A model generated the notes under the pieces. It did no database searches and had not been told where the DNA came from. It saw only the letters and a program-made list of their open reading frames with translations. Below, piece by piece: positions 46,405-58,449 of a stretch of 64,000 bases of DNA; the stretch's first letter is position 1, and each line of letters begins with the position of its first letter. The position numbers were made by a program, and so were the translations under genes. The stretch is from Prorocentrum cordatum (lineage: Eukaryota; Sar; Dinophyceae; Prorocentrales; Prorocentraceae): assembly GCA_963575745.1 (NCBI GenBank), contig CAUYUJ010019084.1:1-64000 (forward strand), written 5' to 3'.

Positions 46405-48150
46405 TATTGTTCCCTTGGGTGACACGTGTCACTATGTGTTGTTTCACACTGTATCGCCCTATGTTGGTGTCCAGAATGCGAGTCAACATTTTTTTTTCTC
46501 ACACGGTTTTCGGGGCGACGCTTGTCACCCCCGCGTTGTTTCACATTGTCTGGCCCCATGTTGCCGTCCATAACAATAGTGAAACGCAGTGTTTTTTCTC
46601 ACACGGTTTTCAGGGTGACCTTTGTCACCCGTGTATTGTTTCACAGTGCTTTGCCGCACGCTGGCGCCCAAAATGAGAGCGAAGCAACTTGTTGTTTTCT
46701 CACACGGTTTTCGGCGTGATACGTGTCACCCGCGTGTGGCTTCGCAATGTATGGCCCCATGTTGGCGTCCAGAATACGGGTGAAACAATTGGTGTTTCTC
46801 GCATGGTGTTCGGGGTGACAAGTGTCACCCGTGTGTTGTTCCCCACTGTGTGGCCCCATGTTGGCGTCCAGAGTACGCGTGAAACAATGGGTTTTTCATA
46901 ACACGGTTTTCGGGGTGACACGTGTCACCCGCGTGTTGTTTCACCTTGTATGGTCCCGTGCTGGAGCGCAAAATGAGAGTGGCACGATTGGTTTTGTTGA
47001 CGCGGTTTTCGGGGCGGCACGTGTCACCCGCGTGAAATGTCACATTGTGTGGCCCCATGTTGGCGTCCAGAATACGAATGAAACAATTGGTTTTGCTCAC
47101 GGTTTTCGGTGTGACACGTGTCGCCCGTGTGTTGTTCCACACTGTATGGCCCCACGTTGGCGTCCAGAATACGAGTGAAACAATTGGTTTTCTCACACGA
47201 TTGTTCGGGATGGCACTTGTCACCCGTGTGTTGTTCCACAGTGTAGGGCCCCATATTGGCGACCAGAATGCGAGTGAAACAATCGGTGTTTCTCACGCGG
47301 TGTGTGGGGTGACACGTCGTGTCACCCGCGTGCGCTGCTTCACACCGGATGACCCCATGTTAGCGACCAGAATGCGAGTGAAACAACTGTTTTGTTCTCA
47401 AGCGGTTTTCGGGGTGACACGTGCCGCCCGTGTGTTGATTCACATGGTATGGCCCCATGTTGGCGACCAGAATCTGTGTGAAGCAGTGGTGTTTCCTCAC
47501 ACGGTTTTCGGGGTGACACGCGTCACCCGCGTGTGGCTTCGCACTGTATGGCCTCATGTTGGCTTCCAGAATACGAGTGCCACAATTGTGTTTTTCTCCC
47601 ACGGTTTTCGGGGTGACACGTGTCATCCGCGTGTTGCTCTACACTGTATGGTTCCATGTCGGCTCCCAGAATACACGTGAAACAATTGGTTTGGTCACAG
47701 GGTTTTCGTCGTGACACGTGTCCCGCGTGGTGTTTCGCATTGTATGGCCCCATGTAAGCGTCCAGAATAAGAGTGAAATTGTAGGTTTTGTTCACGCGGT
47801 TTTCGGGGTGACACGTGTCGCCCGTGCTTTGATTCCCATTGTATGGCCCCACGTTGGCGACCAGAATGTGTATGAAGCAGTGGTGTTTCCTCACGCGGTT
47901 TTCGGGGTGACACGTGTCATCCGCGTGTTGCTTCACATTGTATGACTCCATGTTGGCTCCCAGAATACAAGTGAAACAATTGGTTTGGTCACAGGGTTTT
48001 CGTCGTGACACTTGTCCCGCGTGGTGTTTCACATTGTATGGCCCCATGTAAGCGTCCAGAATAAGAGTGAAATTGCTGGTTTTGCTCACGCGGTTTTCGG
48101 GGTGACACGCGTCACCCGCGTGTTGTTTCACACTGTATGGCCGAATGTTG
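46405..48150 (+). repeat. Satellite, about 98 bp x about 18, with a perfect palindrome per unit
   Basis: Unit: CACGCGGTTTTCGGGGTGAC, ACGTGTCACCCGCGTGTTGT, TTCACACTGTATGGCCCCAT, GTTGGCGTCCAGAATACGAG, TGAAACAATTGGTTTTCT. Centre GGTGACACGTGTCACC is a 16-bp perfect palindrome in the best copies. Spacing is 92-108 bp. Frames of about 200 codons on both strands follow from the near-multiple-of-3 period and are not called as genes. Confidence 0.93.
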
Positions 48151-49289
48151 GCGTCCAGTGCGCGAGAATATTTTCGTTTCGTTTTTCGTTTCGTTGTTCG
48201 GTTGTCGATTCGTTGTTTCCCCCCCTCGCTACAGCCCTGGTTCGTTTTTCGTTTTGTTTTTCGTTTGTTTTGCTTTGCCCTTTCGTCTGGTTCAAGCCCC
48301 AGCCCTAACCTCGCCCTGGCCCCAGCCGTCGTTCCATGTCTTCGTTTGTTGTTCGTTTTGTTATTCGTTTTGTTTAGCGCGTGCCCGAACCGGCACTTCC
48401 CCCCCGCCTTAGCCCAGCCCTCAGCCGTAGCCGCAGGCCGAGTTCGTTGTTCGTTTTGATTTGCTCAAGCCCAACCCAGAACCGCGACATTCGCTGGACC
48501 CCCAGGCCCTAACCGTCGCCGCAGCCCGAGCTTGTTTTTCCTTCCGTTTTTCAATTTGCTTTCGCACTCGCCTCAGACGGGACCTCGCCCCTCGCCTTGG
48601 CCCCAGCCCTGTAGCCCTCGCCGCAGCCTTGGTTCGTTGTTCGTCTTGTTTCTGTTTCGCGTGTTTTGCCTTGTCGTTCCGGCACCGCCTGTACTCCGCA
48701 CCCTCCGGCCGCCTGAGGCCCCGCCTGCCCGCGCCCTGTCTCCCCAATTAGTGCTTCGCGCGCCCCGCCTAGCTCTTAACCGGAAGAGGCCCGCTCTCGA
48801 CCCGCCGACCAAAAAGTGTTTTGCTTTGCCGTTTGTGTCGGGTTCAAGCCCCAGCCAGAGCCCCGCCCGTGCCCCCCCAGTCGTCCCATGTGTGCGCTTC
48901 GCTTTTTCGTTTTGTTTCCGGCGGGGTCTGCGAAGTTCGCTTCGTGGTTCGCTCGTTTTCTCTATGAGCGGTGGCCTCGTCTTGTTTGTCATTTTCGTTT
49001 GAACCAGTTTCGTCTTCAACGTTCGTTGTACAACGGTCGGGTTCGTTTGGTGTTTCGTTCTACACGCCAGCGCATGGTACACATCGTTGTGCTCGGTCCC
49101 TGTTGCAAACTGTTAAAACGATGTGCGCGGCACTGAGGCGAGAGCCACATTTTGGAAAGGAGCCGCCCTGCGAAGCTGATGCAAATTTTAAGCTCGAGGA
49201 TTTTGAATGGTTAGGAGGTCTCAGGCGAAACGCCAGGACTGGGCTACCAACACTTCTCGGGGTGCGAGAAGGGGGAGTTATTCATATAT

Positions 49290-49760
49290 GGGAGGAGGAG
49301 GAGGAGGAGGAAGGATGAGGAGGAGGAGAAGGAGGTGGAGGAGGAGCAGGATGTGGCATGGGGGAGGGATGCAGAGTCACAGGGAGGATAGAGAGGTGCA
49401 TGCGGTGAGGCTGAGGAGGGAGGAGGATGAGGCAACTGACCTGGGTGCGATGAACCGAATCTGGATGAATGGAGTATGGATGGAGAACTGCCGGATGAAA
49501 GTATGACAGGATGGCGGATGCATGGAGGGGGGGAGGCTGGATGAAATGAAGGAGGGAGGATGAGGAGGGGAAGTAGGATGTGAAAGGATGGAGGTTGCAT
49601 GGAGGAGTGAATGGAGTCGAGGACGAGGAGGACGAGGAAGGGAGGACGAGGAGGGGAGGAGGGCGAGGAGGATATGACGAGATGAATGCTGCATGGAGGG
49701 GTGGCGGCAGGCTGAATTCAACGAGAAAGCAGGAGGAGGAGGGTGAGGAAGATATGAGGT
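49290..49760 (+). repeat. G+A-rich GGATG/GAGG degenerate repeat
   Basis: GAGGA runs and GGATGGAGG variants without a credible protein. Confidence 0.7.
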
Positions 49761-49854
49761 GAGAAGGGTACGATTACCTCCTCAGTCACTTGTGCCGCAA
49801 TGCAATTTTGTCGTGTGGACTCTGCCCAGACATGATGATGCTGCTGATGATGGT

Positions 49855-49970
49855 AGTGGTGATCATGATGGTGGTGATGGTGATGGTGATGGTGATGGTG
49901 ATGGTGATGGTGATGGTGATGGTGATGGTGATGGTGCTGTTGATCGTGATGGTGATGGTGATGGTTTTGA
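49855..49970 (+). repeat. (GGTGAT)n
   Basis: Nearly perfect hexamer array. Confidence 0.95.
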
Positions 49971-50239
49971 CGAGGAGGAGTAGGAGGAGGAGGACAACCA
50001 CAACAATGCTAGAGGTATTTGTGTTTGATGTCGGCCACTGCCGCAATGACGACATTGATAATGCTGATGAGCCCCCCCAGGGGAGGGAGCTGGCAGATCG
50101 GCCCCCGAGTTGGTCAGCGGAGTTCCGCTGCGAAGCGCGCGTCCCTGCTTGGAGGTAACGCCTTACAACTTTGAATGCGGGGAGGGGCGCTCACGCGCCG
50201 CTCACTTTGACATACCCGCACTGGGACGTGCTCGCCTCG

Positions 50240-50358
<119 letters not shown>

Positions 50359-50464
50359 CTCTTCCAGAGTTCCCCCATGGCAGGCCCCCGTCGCATGAAT
50401 CGCTGCCTCCAGCCCCCCAGGATTAGCCACCTTGTGGGTACGTATATCGAACAAGTTTGGGACC

Positions 50465-50730
50465 ATCATGGGACCTCTCGGGAGCCTCTTGGTGTCTCTT
50501 GGGAGAGTCTTGTGGGCCCACTGGTCGTGTCGGGGCGCCACCTGGGGCGGAAGCGCTCGAACGTCAGTTCGGCTTTCCCCTCTTGGGTCCCTCAGGCGGC
50601 CCTCTTGGGAAGTTCTTTTGCCGTTAGGGGTCTCTTTGGCCGTTCTGGGACTCTCTTGGAGCCTCTAGGGGGCATCTTGGGCCGTCTTGGGCCGATGTCG
50701 GGGGCCTCTTGGGCCGTCTTGGGCGCCCGG
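50465..50730 (+). repeat. TTGGGGCCTC minisatellite array d
   Basis: Units such as GGGAGCCTCTTGGTGTCTC and GGCCGTCTTGGGC. A 26-bp TA run follows at 50741-50766, and more units lie at 50830-50960. Confidence 0.8.
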
Positions 50731-51119
50731 ATACCCGAAAAGATATATATATATATATATATATATAGCGAGATAACTTTCGAACGCCTGCGGCAAATCC
50801 ATGGTGTTTGCCTCCTGAGTGTGTTTTGGCGGCCTTCTTGGAACCTTCTTGGGGGGGGTGGGGGGGCTTCCTGTGCCGTCTTCAACCAATCACGGGCCGT
50901 CTCGGGGCCCTCTCGGGCCGCCCTCTTGGGCCGCCTTGGTAACCTCTCGGGGCCCTACCGGGCCGTCCGGGCCACACCATTGAGTTGCCAAAGCCGCCTG
51001 GACACGGCAGCATGTGCGGGGCAAGTTCGGCGAGGAGCCTGGGCAGGGGAGTTGAGAGCATTCTCCAAGCAGTGCTTGCATTTTGTGGGGTCCTCCTCCG
51101 TGCCGCGAAGGCGTCGGGA

Positions 51120-51470
51120 GGGGCACGACGAGGATTCGCCCCGTTGCCGCCCGTGGCCGCCTCTGGCGCCATGCCGAGGACTCGCCACGCTGCCGCCCGT
51201 GGCCGCCCGCGGAGGCGTGCCGAGGACTCGCCGTGTGGCCGCCCTCTGCCGCGCCGTTGCCTGCCTCGGAGAGCTTCTGGTGGGCCTGCCGGGGACGCGC
51301 CACGCTGCCGCCCGCTGCCGCCTCGCTGCCGCGGATTCGCGAAGGTGCCGCCCGTGGCCGCTCTGTGGGGCCATGCCGAGGGGTCGCCAAGGTGCCGCCC
51401 GTGGCCGCTCTGTGGGGCTGTGCCGAGGCATCGCGGCGCTGCCGCCCGTGGCCGCACGGCGCACACCTCG
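51120..51470 (+). repeat. Minisatellite GCTGCCGCCCGTGGCCGC, about 40-55 bp period
   Basis: Repeats of GCCGAGGACTCGCCACGCTG, CCGCCCGTGGCCGC with variants, about seven units. Confidence 0.85.
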
Positions 51471-52259
51471 AAGATGCAGTGGCACAGTTCTGGGTGCCCG
51501 CGACTGCAAGTTCGTCAGGGGAATTGAGGTCCCCTTGACAGTGGCGACTCTTCCAGGATTTGATGAACTGCGGGACGGTACTTGACGGGGCGGGTGGGAC
51601 TTGATCCCGCCCCATGTTTCAAGGACGGGACTTGATGCATTCTGATACGATATAGGACTTTTCGAGTTCTGTTAGGGGATGAGATCAAGTCCCGACCCGC
51701 CACAACGATTTCCGCTAGGAGTCTAGGTGGGGAAGGGGTGGCCATCATCGTCGTGATCATGATGATAATGACCATGGCCCATTATCATGAAGGTGGTCAC
51801 CATGGTCACATCATCATAGCGGTATTGCGATCACCGCCACCACCTCGACGGTTGCCAACAACGTAACCATTGTCGTGATGAGAACGGCCATGGCTGTCAA
51901 CAGCAATCAACTCATCATGGGCCAAATGCCGATCGCGCGAACGCGTCAACCTGCCGCATCTGCCCCGCGCGACGTCCATTTGAAAATTCAAGGAACTCTA
52001 CTTCCACCGCAGCATGTGCTGCACATTAGAAACGTAACCATGACGACATACCCGTCTCACGGACGTGCTTTGCAGTGTGGACGTGAATCGAGGACGCCGG
52101 CGGCGTATCGCCGGCCGCTCCCTGGAGGTTTGGCGATGTGGCGCGCAGCATCGAAAGTCATGACGCGGCGCGCACACCAGCGATCCTTGCTGGGGGATGG
52201 GCCTCAAGGCCTCCTCCGAGTATCTAGTGGCTTTCGGCCATCCCCACCACCGTGCCTGG

Positions 52260-52420
52260 GTCGTGGGCGAGAGGCCTCTCTGGGAGACTTCTCGAGGTCT
52301 CTTGGGAGGCCCCAGGAGGCTTCTACTTCGGGGGAGTCTCGGGGGGTCTGGGAGGCCTCTTGGGCCGTCTTCGGGCGGAGCCTCTTGGGCCGTCTTGGGT
52401 CGTGGAGTGTGGGAAGCTGG
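52260..52420 (+). repeat. TTGGGGCCTC minisatellite array e
   Basis: GAGGCCTCTCTGGGAGACTT and GGCCTCTTGGGCCGTCTT units, same orientation as the other arrays. Diverged units also occur at 52780-52980 and 54225-54330. Confidence 0.75.
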
Positions 52421-53283
52421 AAAAGGCGAGACCGCTAAACAGATTGTTGCACTTTTTGCAGCGCATTGGCGCCTATACTGCATTGCTCGTTCCCCTCCTT
52501 CCCCCCGATCTTAATACTGGGTGCATGGCGAAAAGCCCTTGGACCGCCCAGGGGCCCCAGACAACATTTTGCAGCACCGAGCTGCTTCGACCAGCACAGA
52601 CTGAGCCCAATATCAAGATCGGGGGTTGGGGGGTGGAAAACAAACGCTTATATAACAGCGATGCGATGTATTGTCCGTGCCAGGTGGTGCAACATTTTGT
52701 TGGTATACCGTATGAAGGGCTGCGCCCTCTGCCGCTGACCCTCCAGGCTGAGCCATCTCGCGGCTTAGTCGAAACAGTTTTGGGGCCATCGGGGCATCTT
52801 TGGACGTCCGGGGCCACCTTCGGCAGTCTTGGGGCGATCGGGACATCTTAAGGGCTCTAGGGCCAATCAGCGGCCAAGCTTGAGGACATCGTGGAGCAAT
52901 GTTGAGTCATTCTGGGCGATGTGGGCGGCCTTTTCGGGGATGTTGCGGTCACCTTAGGGCGTCTTGGGTATTCTCGGGAGCTCTGGTACGTTGTAGTCTT
53001 GGGGCTATATCCGTAAGGGCTTCGCCCCCTGCCGCCGGCCCCCTCTCTCGGAGAATGGGCCATGGAAGAGCTAAGTCATGAGGCTTTGGCGCTGACGTGC
53101 AGCAGTATCGGAACTTCATGCGAGGCCGATTCGCAATCGGCAAAACCAACTGATCACAAGAGGGGTTACCACACAGGGCGATTGGTAAGACGTGCATGGT
53201 TTACGAGCTTGGTTACCACACCTTGGGATTAAAGGGCCGAGGGAGTACTCGCAGTTTGGGTTACCACGCCTTGCGATGGATGT

Positions 53284-53878
53284 GCGTGAGAGGTGGCACC
53301 GAATTTCAGAAATGTGGCAAATCCCCTGTGTTTTTGGACCCTGACCCCGCGGATCTGCGTGAGGGGTGGCACCCTGGGCGAATTTCGCAAATCCCGTGTG
53401 TTTTTGACCCTGACCCCGCGGATCTGCGTGAGGGGTGGCACCGAATTTCAGAAATGTGGCAAATCCCCTGTGTTTTTGGACCCTGACCCCGCGGATCTGC
53501 GTGAGGGGTGGCACCGAATTTCAGAAATGTGGCAAATCCCATGTGTTTTTGGACCCTGACCCCGCGGATCTGCGTGAGGGGTGGCACCGAATTTCAGAAA
53601 TGTGGCAAATCCCATGTGTTTTTGGACCCTGACCCCGCGGATCTGCGTGAGGGGTGGCACCGAATTTCAGAAATGTGGCAAATCCCCTGTGTTTTTGGAC
53701 CCTGACCCCGCGGATCTGCGTGAGGGGTGGCACCGAATTTCAGAAATGTGGCAAATCCCATGTGTTTTTGGACCCTGACCCCGCGGATCTGCGTGAGGGG
53801 TGGCACCGAATTTCAGAAATGTGGCAAATCCCCTGTGTTTTTGGACCCTGACCCCGCGGATCTGCGTGAGGGGTGTCG
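53284..53878 (+). repeat. 73-bp tandem repeat, about 8 units
   Basis: Unit GGCACCGAATTTCAGAAATG, TGGCAAATCCCCTGTGTTTT, TGGACCCTGACCCCGCGGAT, CTGCGTGAGGGGT. Six units (from 53439) are exactly 73 bp and differ mainly at one C/A site; the upstream ones are variants. The sharp homogeneity implies recent amplification. Confidence 0.97.
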
Positions 53879-53964
53879 ATTTCGAGCCCCCCCAGCAATT
53901 CAGACAACGCGCCCAGGAGACGCTAAAAGTCTTGTTTGGGCCTCCCCCCCCCTCGCGCGGTCAA

Positions 53965-54020
53965 TCAACTAGTTACAGTAACCAGCAAGAAGTCAACTAG
54001 TTACAGTAACCAGCAAGAAG
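53965..54020 (+). repeat. 28-bp tandem duplication
   Basis: Two copies of TCAACTAGTTACAGTAACCA followed by GCAAGAAG. Confidence 0.9.
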
Positions 54021-54799
54021 CAGAACTGTAACACTGGAAACTACAACCTACGACTGGTACAGGAAACTGCGAATCACGTGCCTCGCAGCCTGGTGGCCCC
54101 GCAAGGGGGCCGGCGGATTTGGACACTTTGGGAGCAAAGCACGGGGCAGGACTGCACACACTGAACACATGGTGTTTTTTAAATGCCTGCTGCCCTCTCA
54201 CGAAGGTATTGGGGCCTTCGGTACAATTAAAGAGTCATCCTGGGGCTCTTCATGGAGCCCTCTTCGGAGCATCCCAGGGCCATCTTCGAGGCCTTTTTCC
54301 TGGCCCCGCGGTGCCGCACCTGTGAGAATCTTGGGGCAACCAAGGGCGGCCAGGAATCGGAGTGCCCCGCCCTCCGAAGTGTTTTTTGTTGTTTGCGCGG
54401 GTTCTGACAAGACTCGTCAAACATTATTGGCGGTCTTTGTTGTCGACGCTTGCGCGGTCGGCGCTGCTTCAATGCTGGCGTGGGATGCGTGGCCCAGACG
54501 CAGTGGTGTCCGAGATCCGGCAGTACCCTCACAGCATCGGAGAACGCGTTTTCTGACAAGTGCCCGAATTATCGGGCGCTTCGATTTTGGATGGCGTCTC
54601 AATGTATTGTTGACGAGGCTTGTAGTAGACGCAAGGGAGAGGTCTGGAGAGACAGGGGAACCAAAAACAGAAAGACGGCAGAGAGAGCACAAGACAGCAG
54701 TCTCGCAGAGAACTGCGCAGCCTCGTGCTATCATCTGATGCGTCAGAGGGGTGGGGCTCCAGCACGGTCGTTGGCCTCACCCTTACTCTGCGTCTGGAG

Positions 54800-54871
54800 G
54801 CCATGGTGGAAGAGAGCGACGCTGCCGTCGGGAAGGCCAAGGAGGTTGGAAAGCCTCTCATCGACGGGGGC
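54800..54871 (+). CDS. Giant gene exon 10: coiled coil
   Basis: 24 codons: AMVEESDAAVGKAKEVGKPL then IDGG. Acceptor is CGTCTGGAG(54799); donor is GT (GTCGAG) after GGC. Phase 0 at both ends. The VE...A..K.KE..KPL pattern followed by the next exon resembles the C-terminal part of this dinoflagellate coiled-coil family. The exon end is a best guess; the frame stays open further downstream. Confidence 0.62.
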
Positions 54872-56029
54872 GTCGAGCCGGACGGGGACAGCGCACGGGC
54901 GACGGAATCGGGCGCAGTCCCCTCCCCCTCCCCCCCCCGCCCTCTCCGGCTCCGACCTCGCACCTCCGCCCTCCCCCCCTGCTGCGGCCTCGGGAGCGCT
55001 CCAGAAGAGACCACAGCGCCCCCGCAGGCCGAGCCCCCCACGCTTCCTATCCCGGGGCTGTGGAGGACGATCAGTGAGAGGAAGCACGGTGCCAAATAAT
55101 TTCCAGATGTCTAAAGCATGTAAAAAGATGCTTGAAACATGTAAACAACATGTTTAAGACATGTGTAGAACATGTTTCCGACATTTTGAACACGCTCTAA
55201 ATTCAATGATAGGACTGTTAGGGTGTCCACTGTCGTGGCATCCACAACCCTGGGGCTGACAGAGAGGGCTTCTCCACCGCCCGCATGGAAGGCGACACCG
55301 CCGCCTTCGGCCAGGGGCTTCGCCAGAGGCAGCGGTTGGGGAGGGGGAAGGGCGAGGAGGAGACGAGGAGCGACCGGAGGCGGGGCCGGCATGGCATGGG
55401 GGAGGGGAGGCGGGGGTCGGCCGTCACGTGCCGGAGCCATCCGGAGCCCCTGCGCAGGAGTGTTCCACTGCCGGGGGGGGGGCAACGGCCCCTCGAACGG
55501 CCCTGAGCGGCTCCGAAACTGCCACCGTGGGCACAGAAGGTGCTGGACAGGTATTCGCCTTCCGTGCTCTGGATGGGGTATTTCTCAACAAGGGGGTGGT
55601 TGACCTTCTGACTGAGCTTGCCCAACCCCGCCCTCTTCCTTCTCCTACTCACCCTCTTCCTGATCTTCCTCCTCTTCCTTCAACCCCCCCTCCATCCGTT
55701 CCGACAGCACGTGCCCCCCCGCAGATCCAAGGAGGGGGATGGCGATGATTCTTCCATTCAAAGATGTGTCCCCCTTCCAGCATTACCAGTTTGAAACATA
55801 TCCCTATCCCTATGTTTGACATCACCTCACCTCGATGCCGATCTTAAGGATTCCCTCAGTTTCTGAGGGCCTATCCCTAAGATTGTCCTCGCTTTTTGGT
55901 CGCCCATCTTAGGGATAGGGATAAGTTCGAGGCTTGTTACAGTAGCGAAGGCCCGACACTGTTATGTCTGCACCCCCGTGGGGGCGCGAGACCCGAGCGG
56001 CGAGCCGCCATGCTCTGAGGGGGGAGGAA

Positions 56030-56190
56030 GCGTATATACAATCGGGAACGTTTATCGGGAACGCTTCATCACAATATATAACAATCGTTATATACATATC
56101 GGCAACGTCTATCGTATATACAGTCGGGAACGTTGATCGTGTATAACAATCGGGAACGTCTATCGTATGTACAATCGGGAACGTCTGGAT
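56030..56190 (+). repeat. Degenerate repeat, 15-30 bp, ATCGGGAACGTCTATCGTAT
   Basis: About six copies of ATCGGGAACG, with TATATACA or TATAACA between them. Confidence 0.85.
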
Positions 56191-56504
56191 CGCAAATCGC
56201 TCCGCCGGTTCTGGCCCACCACGCCTCGGCGCGACATGCTGTCCGCTTCGTGGCCCCCGGGGCTTCCACGTCCCGGGCTTGTCCGAGCCCCCCGCCCCGC
56301 GGAGCGGAGCGACACGCCATCCACTCGTGAGGCATCTCGTGTCAACGGGGCCGCTGCGGCGACACGCTACGTAAGCAAACATTCCCGACCGTGGTCGGAG
56401 TTCGCGCTGCGCGCCGCCCAGGCCTCCGACGCGTGGTGTTCACGACGTGGATCGGCCCTGTGTTTTTCCTTTGTTATTGTCTTGGGGCCCGGGACCCGGG
56501 ACCA

Positions 56505-56635
56505 CCACAGAGCGTCAAAAAGGTACGGAATGATAGCGCGCGGGTTGCTCTTCGAGACGCCGCCCCCCCTCATGCCCCGAGCGTCGAAAAGGTACGGAAC
56601 GATAGCGCGCGGGTGTTCTTCGAGATGCCCCCCCC
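56505..56635 (+). repeat. 66-bp tandem duplication
   Basis: Two copies of GCGTC(A)AAAAGGTACGGAA then GATAGCGCGCGGGT and TTCGAGA. Confidence 0.85.
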
Positions 56636-56701
56636 CCGCGCTTGGCCCGCCCCCCCTCCCCCCCCCGCGCTTGGCCCGCATCTGCTGCCCGCCCGCCTCA
56701 G

Positions 56702-56785
56702 GACCTGTCGGAGGCGGTGAAGGCCGCGGAGGAGGCGGTGGGCGCCGCGGGCGCCAAGCTCAAGGCCTGCAGCGACTTCATCGCA
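56702..56785 (+). CDS. Giant gene exon 11: coiled coil ending LKACSDFIA
   Basis: 28 codons: DLSEAVKAAEEAVGAAGAKL then KACSDFIA. Acceptor is CCGCCTCAG; donor is GT (GTTCAG) after GCA(56785), phase 0. Strong codon bias and the AAEEA...LKACSDF signature support coding. The next exon must lie beyond the window, or past LINE 2 in sequence I could not recognise. Confidence 0.68.
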
Positions 56786-56825
56786 GTTCAGGGGGGTAAT
56801 ATCAGGCGGGGCGGCCGCAAAGCTC

Positions 56826-57199
56826 CCCTCCTCCAGCTCCTTCTTCCTCCTCCACCTCCTCCTCCTCCTCCTCCCCTTCCTCCTCCTCCTCCTCCTCCTC
56901 CTCCTCCTCCTCCTCCTCCTCCTCTCCTCCTCCTCCTCCTCCCCTCCTCCTCATCCTCCCTCCTCCCTCCTCCCTCCTCCCTCCTTCTCCTCCTTCTCCT
57001 CCTCCTCCTCCTCTCCTCCTCCTCCTCCTCCTCCTCCTCCTCCTCCTCCTCCTCCTCCTCCTCTTCCTCCTCCTCCTCCTCCTCCTCCTCCTCCTCCCCT
57101 TTCTCCTCCTCCTCCTCCTCTTCCTCCTCTGCCTCTTCCTCTACCTCCTCCTCCTCCTCCTCCTCCTGCTCCTGCTCCTGCTCCTTCTCCTCCTCCCCT
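56826..57199 (+). repeat. (CTC)n array at LINE 2 5' junction
   Basis: About 370 bp of CTC triplets ending TCCTCCCCT just before the SL copy. Confidence 0.95.
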
Positions 57200-57221
57200 T
57201 CCGTAGCCATTTTGGCTCAAG
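57200..57221 (+). other. Genomic spliced-leader copy at LINE 2 5' end
   Basis: 22 bases identical to the SL and to the LINE 1 copy. An ATG follows immediately (57222). Confidence 0.93.
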
Positions 57222-58444
57222 ATGATTCCGCCCCATGGCAGAGCACGGAGACCCTTGGTCCAGGGACAGCTAATGACCCGCTTTCATGTCCACGCCTTCC
57301 ACCTCCCCTGGTGGTCGAGCTTCAGATTCGGCACGGCGTTCGCCCGCTGCTGCCTCCACGCGCAATCGACCGAGGCTGGCGCGGGCCTCACTCTCACGTC
57401 GTGGGAAGCAACGGCGCTGCAAAACCACTGGCCGCAGCTGCAGGCAGCAGTGAAGCAGATGGAGCCAAACGACAACAGGACCCTTGGCACGATGGCGCCA
57501 CACTGCCCGCCGGGCACAAGCTCGCAGTGCACGACCGACCCGCTCACGTTCGAAAGCAGCTGGAGGAGACCAGGGCCGCCCAAATCGCCGACGCCAGCGC
57601 CAAGTTCGAAGCCACAGCACGTGCCGTCACAGCACAAGCCAGCCAAGATTTCCTCGCCTCCATCACGAAGATCACGTCCGAGCTCAGCCAACGTCACGAA
57701 GCCACCGAACGCAGCATTCACAGCGTCACGCAGCGCGCCAACGACCTCGAGAAACATAATGTCGAACTCAAGACCGCCGTCGCCAAGCTTGAAGCCATCG
57801 TCACAGCCGCAGAAGCACGGGCACCCGCGCTCAACCTCGAGGGCCTCGGCACGCGGGACAGAGACCCCGACCCGACAACGTTCTGGTGCAACAGCCCGCA
57901 GGAGTTCAACCAGCCCGAGCTCGAGCGCGCCCTCGCAGACTTGTTCGCCAAAGCCGGAATCACCAAAGACATGGTCATCTTTAACACCGTCGGCCCCGCC
58001 AAGCGTCACTCGTTCCAGGTCAGCGGCGGCACCGTCGTGGCAGAACCGCGTGCTCAGCGTCTTCACAGTGCTCCCCGCAACGGAAAATAATGGCGCAGTT
58101 TTACGGTCACTCTGGGCAATGGTGTCCTTGTTCATTTATATGTATCAGCAGACAAAAGCCCGAAAGCCGTTCGCACAGAAGTTCAAGTCAAACGTCTCGC
58201 CAAAATCATGCAGAACGCCATGCCCGACGCCGACCTCCGCACGCACAGGACTCTTGGTTACATTGCTAATCGTGGGGACGTTCTGGTTCGTTTGCACGTC
58301 GGCGCCCATGCTGACGCGCCCATCGGGCTTCAGTTGTCCAATGCCGCCATGGACCGCGGCTCCACCGAAGCCAAACAGCGACAGATCAACGCCGAGTTCG
58401 CCGCCAACTTCGCGGACGCCCTCGCAGCCGCGCAGTGGCTTTAG
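57222..58444 (+). pseudogene. LINE 2 ORF1, coiled-coil protein, broken
   Basis: The protein-like frame from about 57500 carries a coiled coil (VRKQLEETRAAQIADASAKF; SELSQRHEATERSIHSVTQR; ANDLEKHNVELKTAVAKLEA), then TTFWCNSPQEFNQPELERAL, an in-frame TAA at 58088, and the same frame on to a TAG at 58442-58444 (SFTVTLGNGVLVHLYV; NFADALAAAQWL). The ATG right after the SL is in another frame, so the N-terminus has an indel or a different start. Expected role is nucleic-acid binding. Confidence 0.75.
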
Positions 58445-58449
58445 CCATC

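Larger units (their letters stand above)
54872..56701 (+). other. Giant gene intron 10 (GT-AG, about 1.8 kb)
   Basis: Contains ACATGTTTAA-type short palindromic repeats (55110-55190), an approximately 30-bp repeat (56030-56190) and a 66-bp duplication (56505-56635). I see no other gene. Confidence 0.55.

Noticed and set aside
47045-48131. 211-codon plus- and 202-codon minus-strand frames in the satellite
   Set aside because: The unit is close to 99 bp, so repeats stay open by period. No start context and no nonrepetitive part.
53284-53878. CRISPR array
   Set aside because: The 73-bp repeats are head-to-tail with no unique spacers and the genome is eukaryotic.
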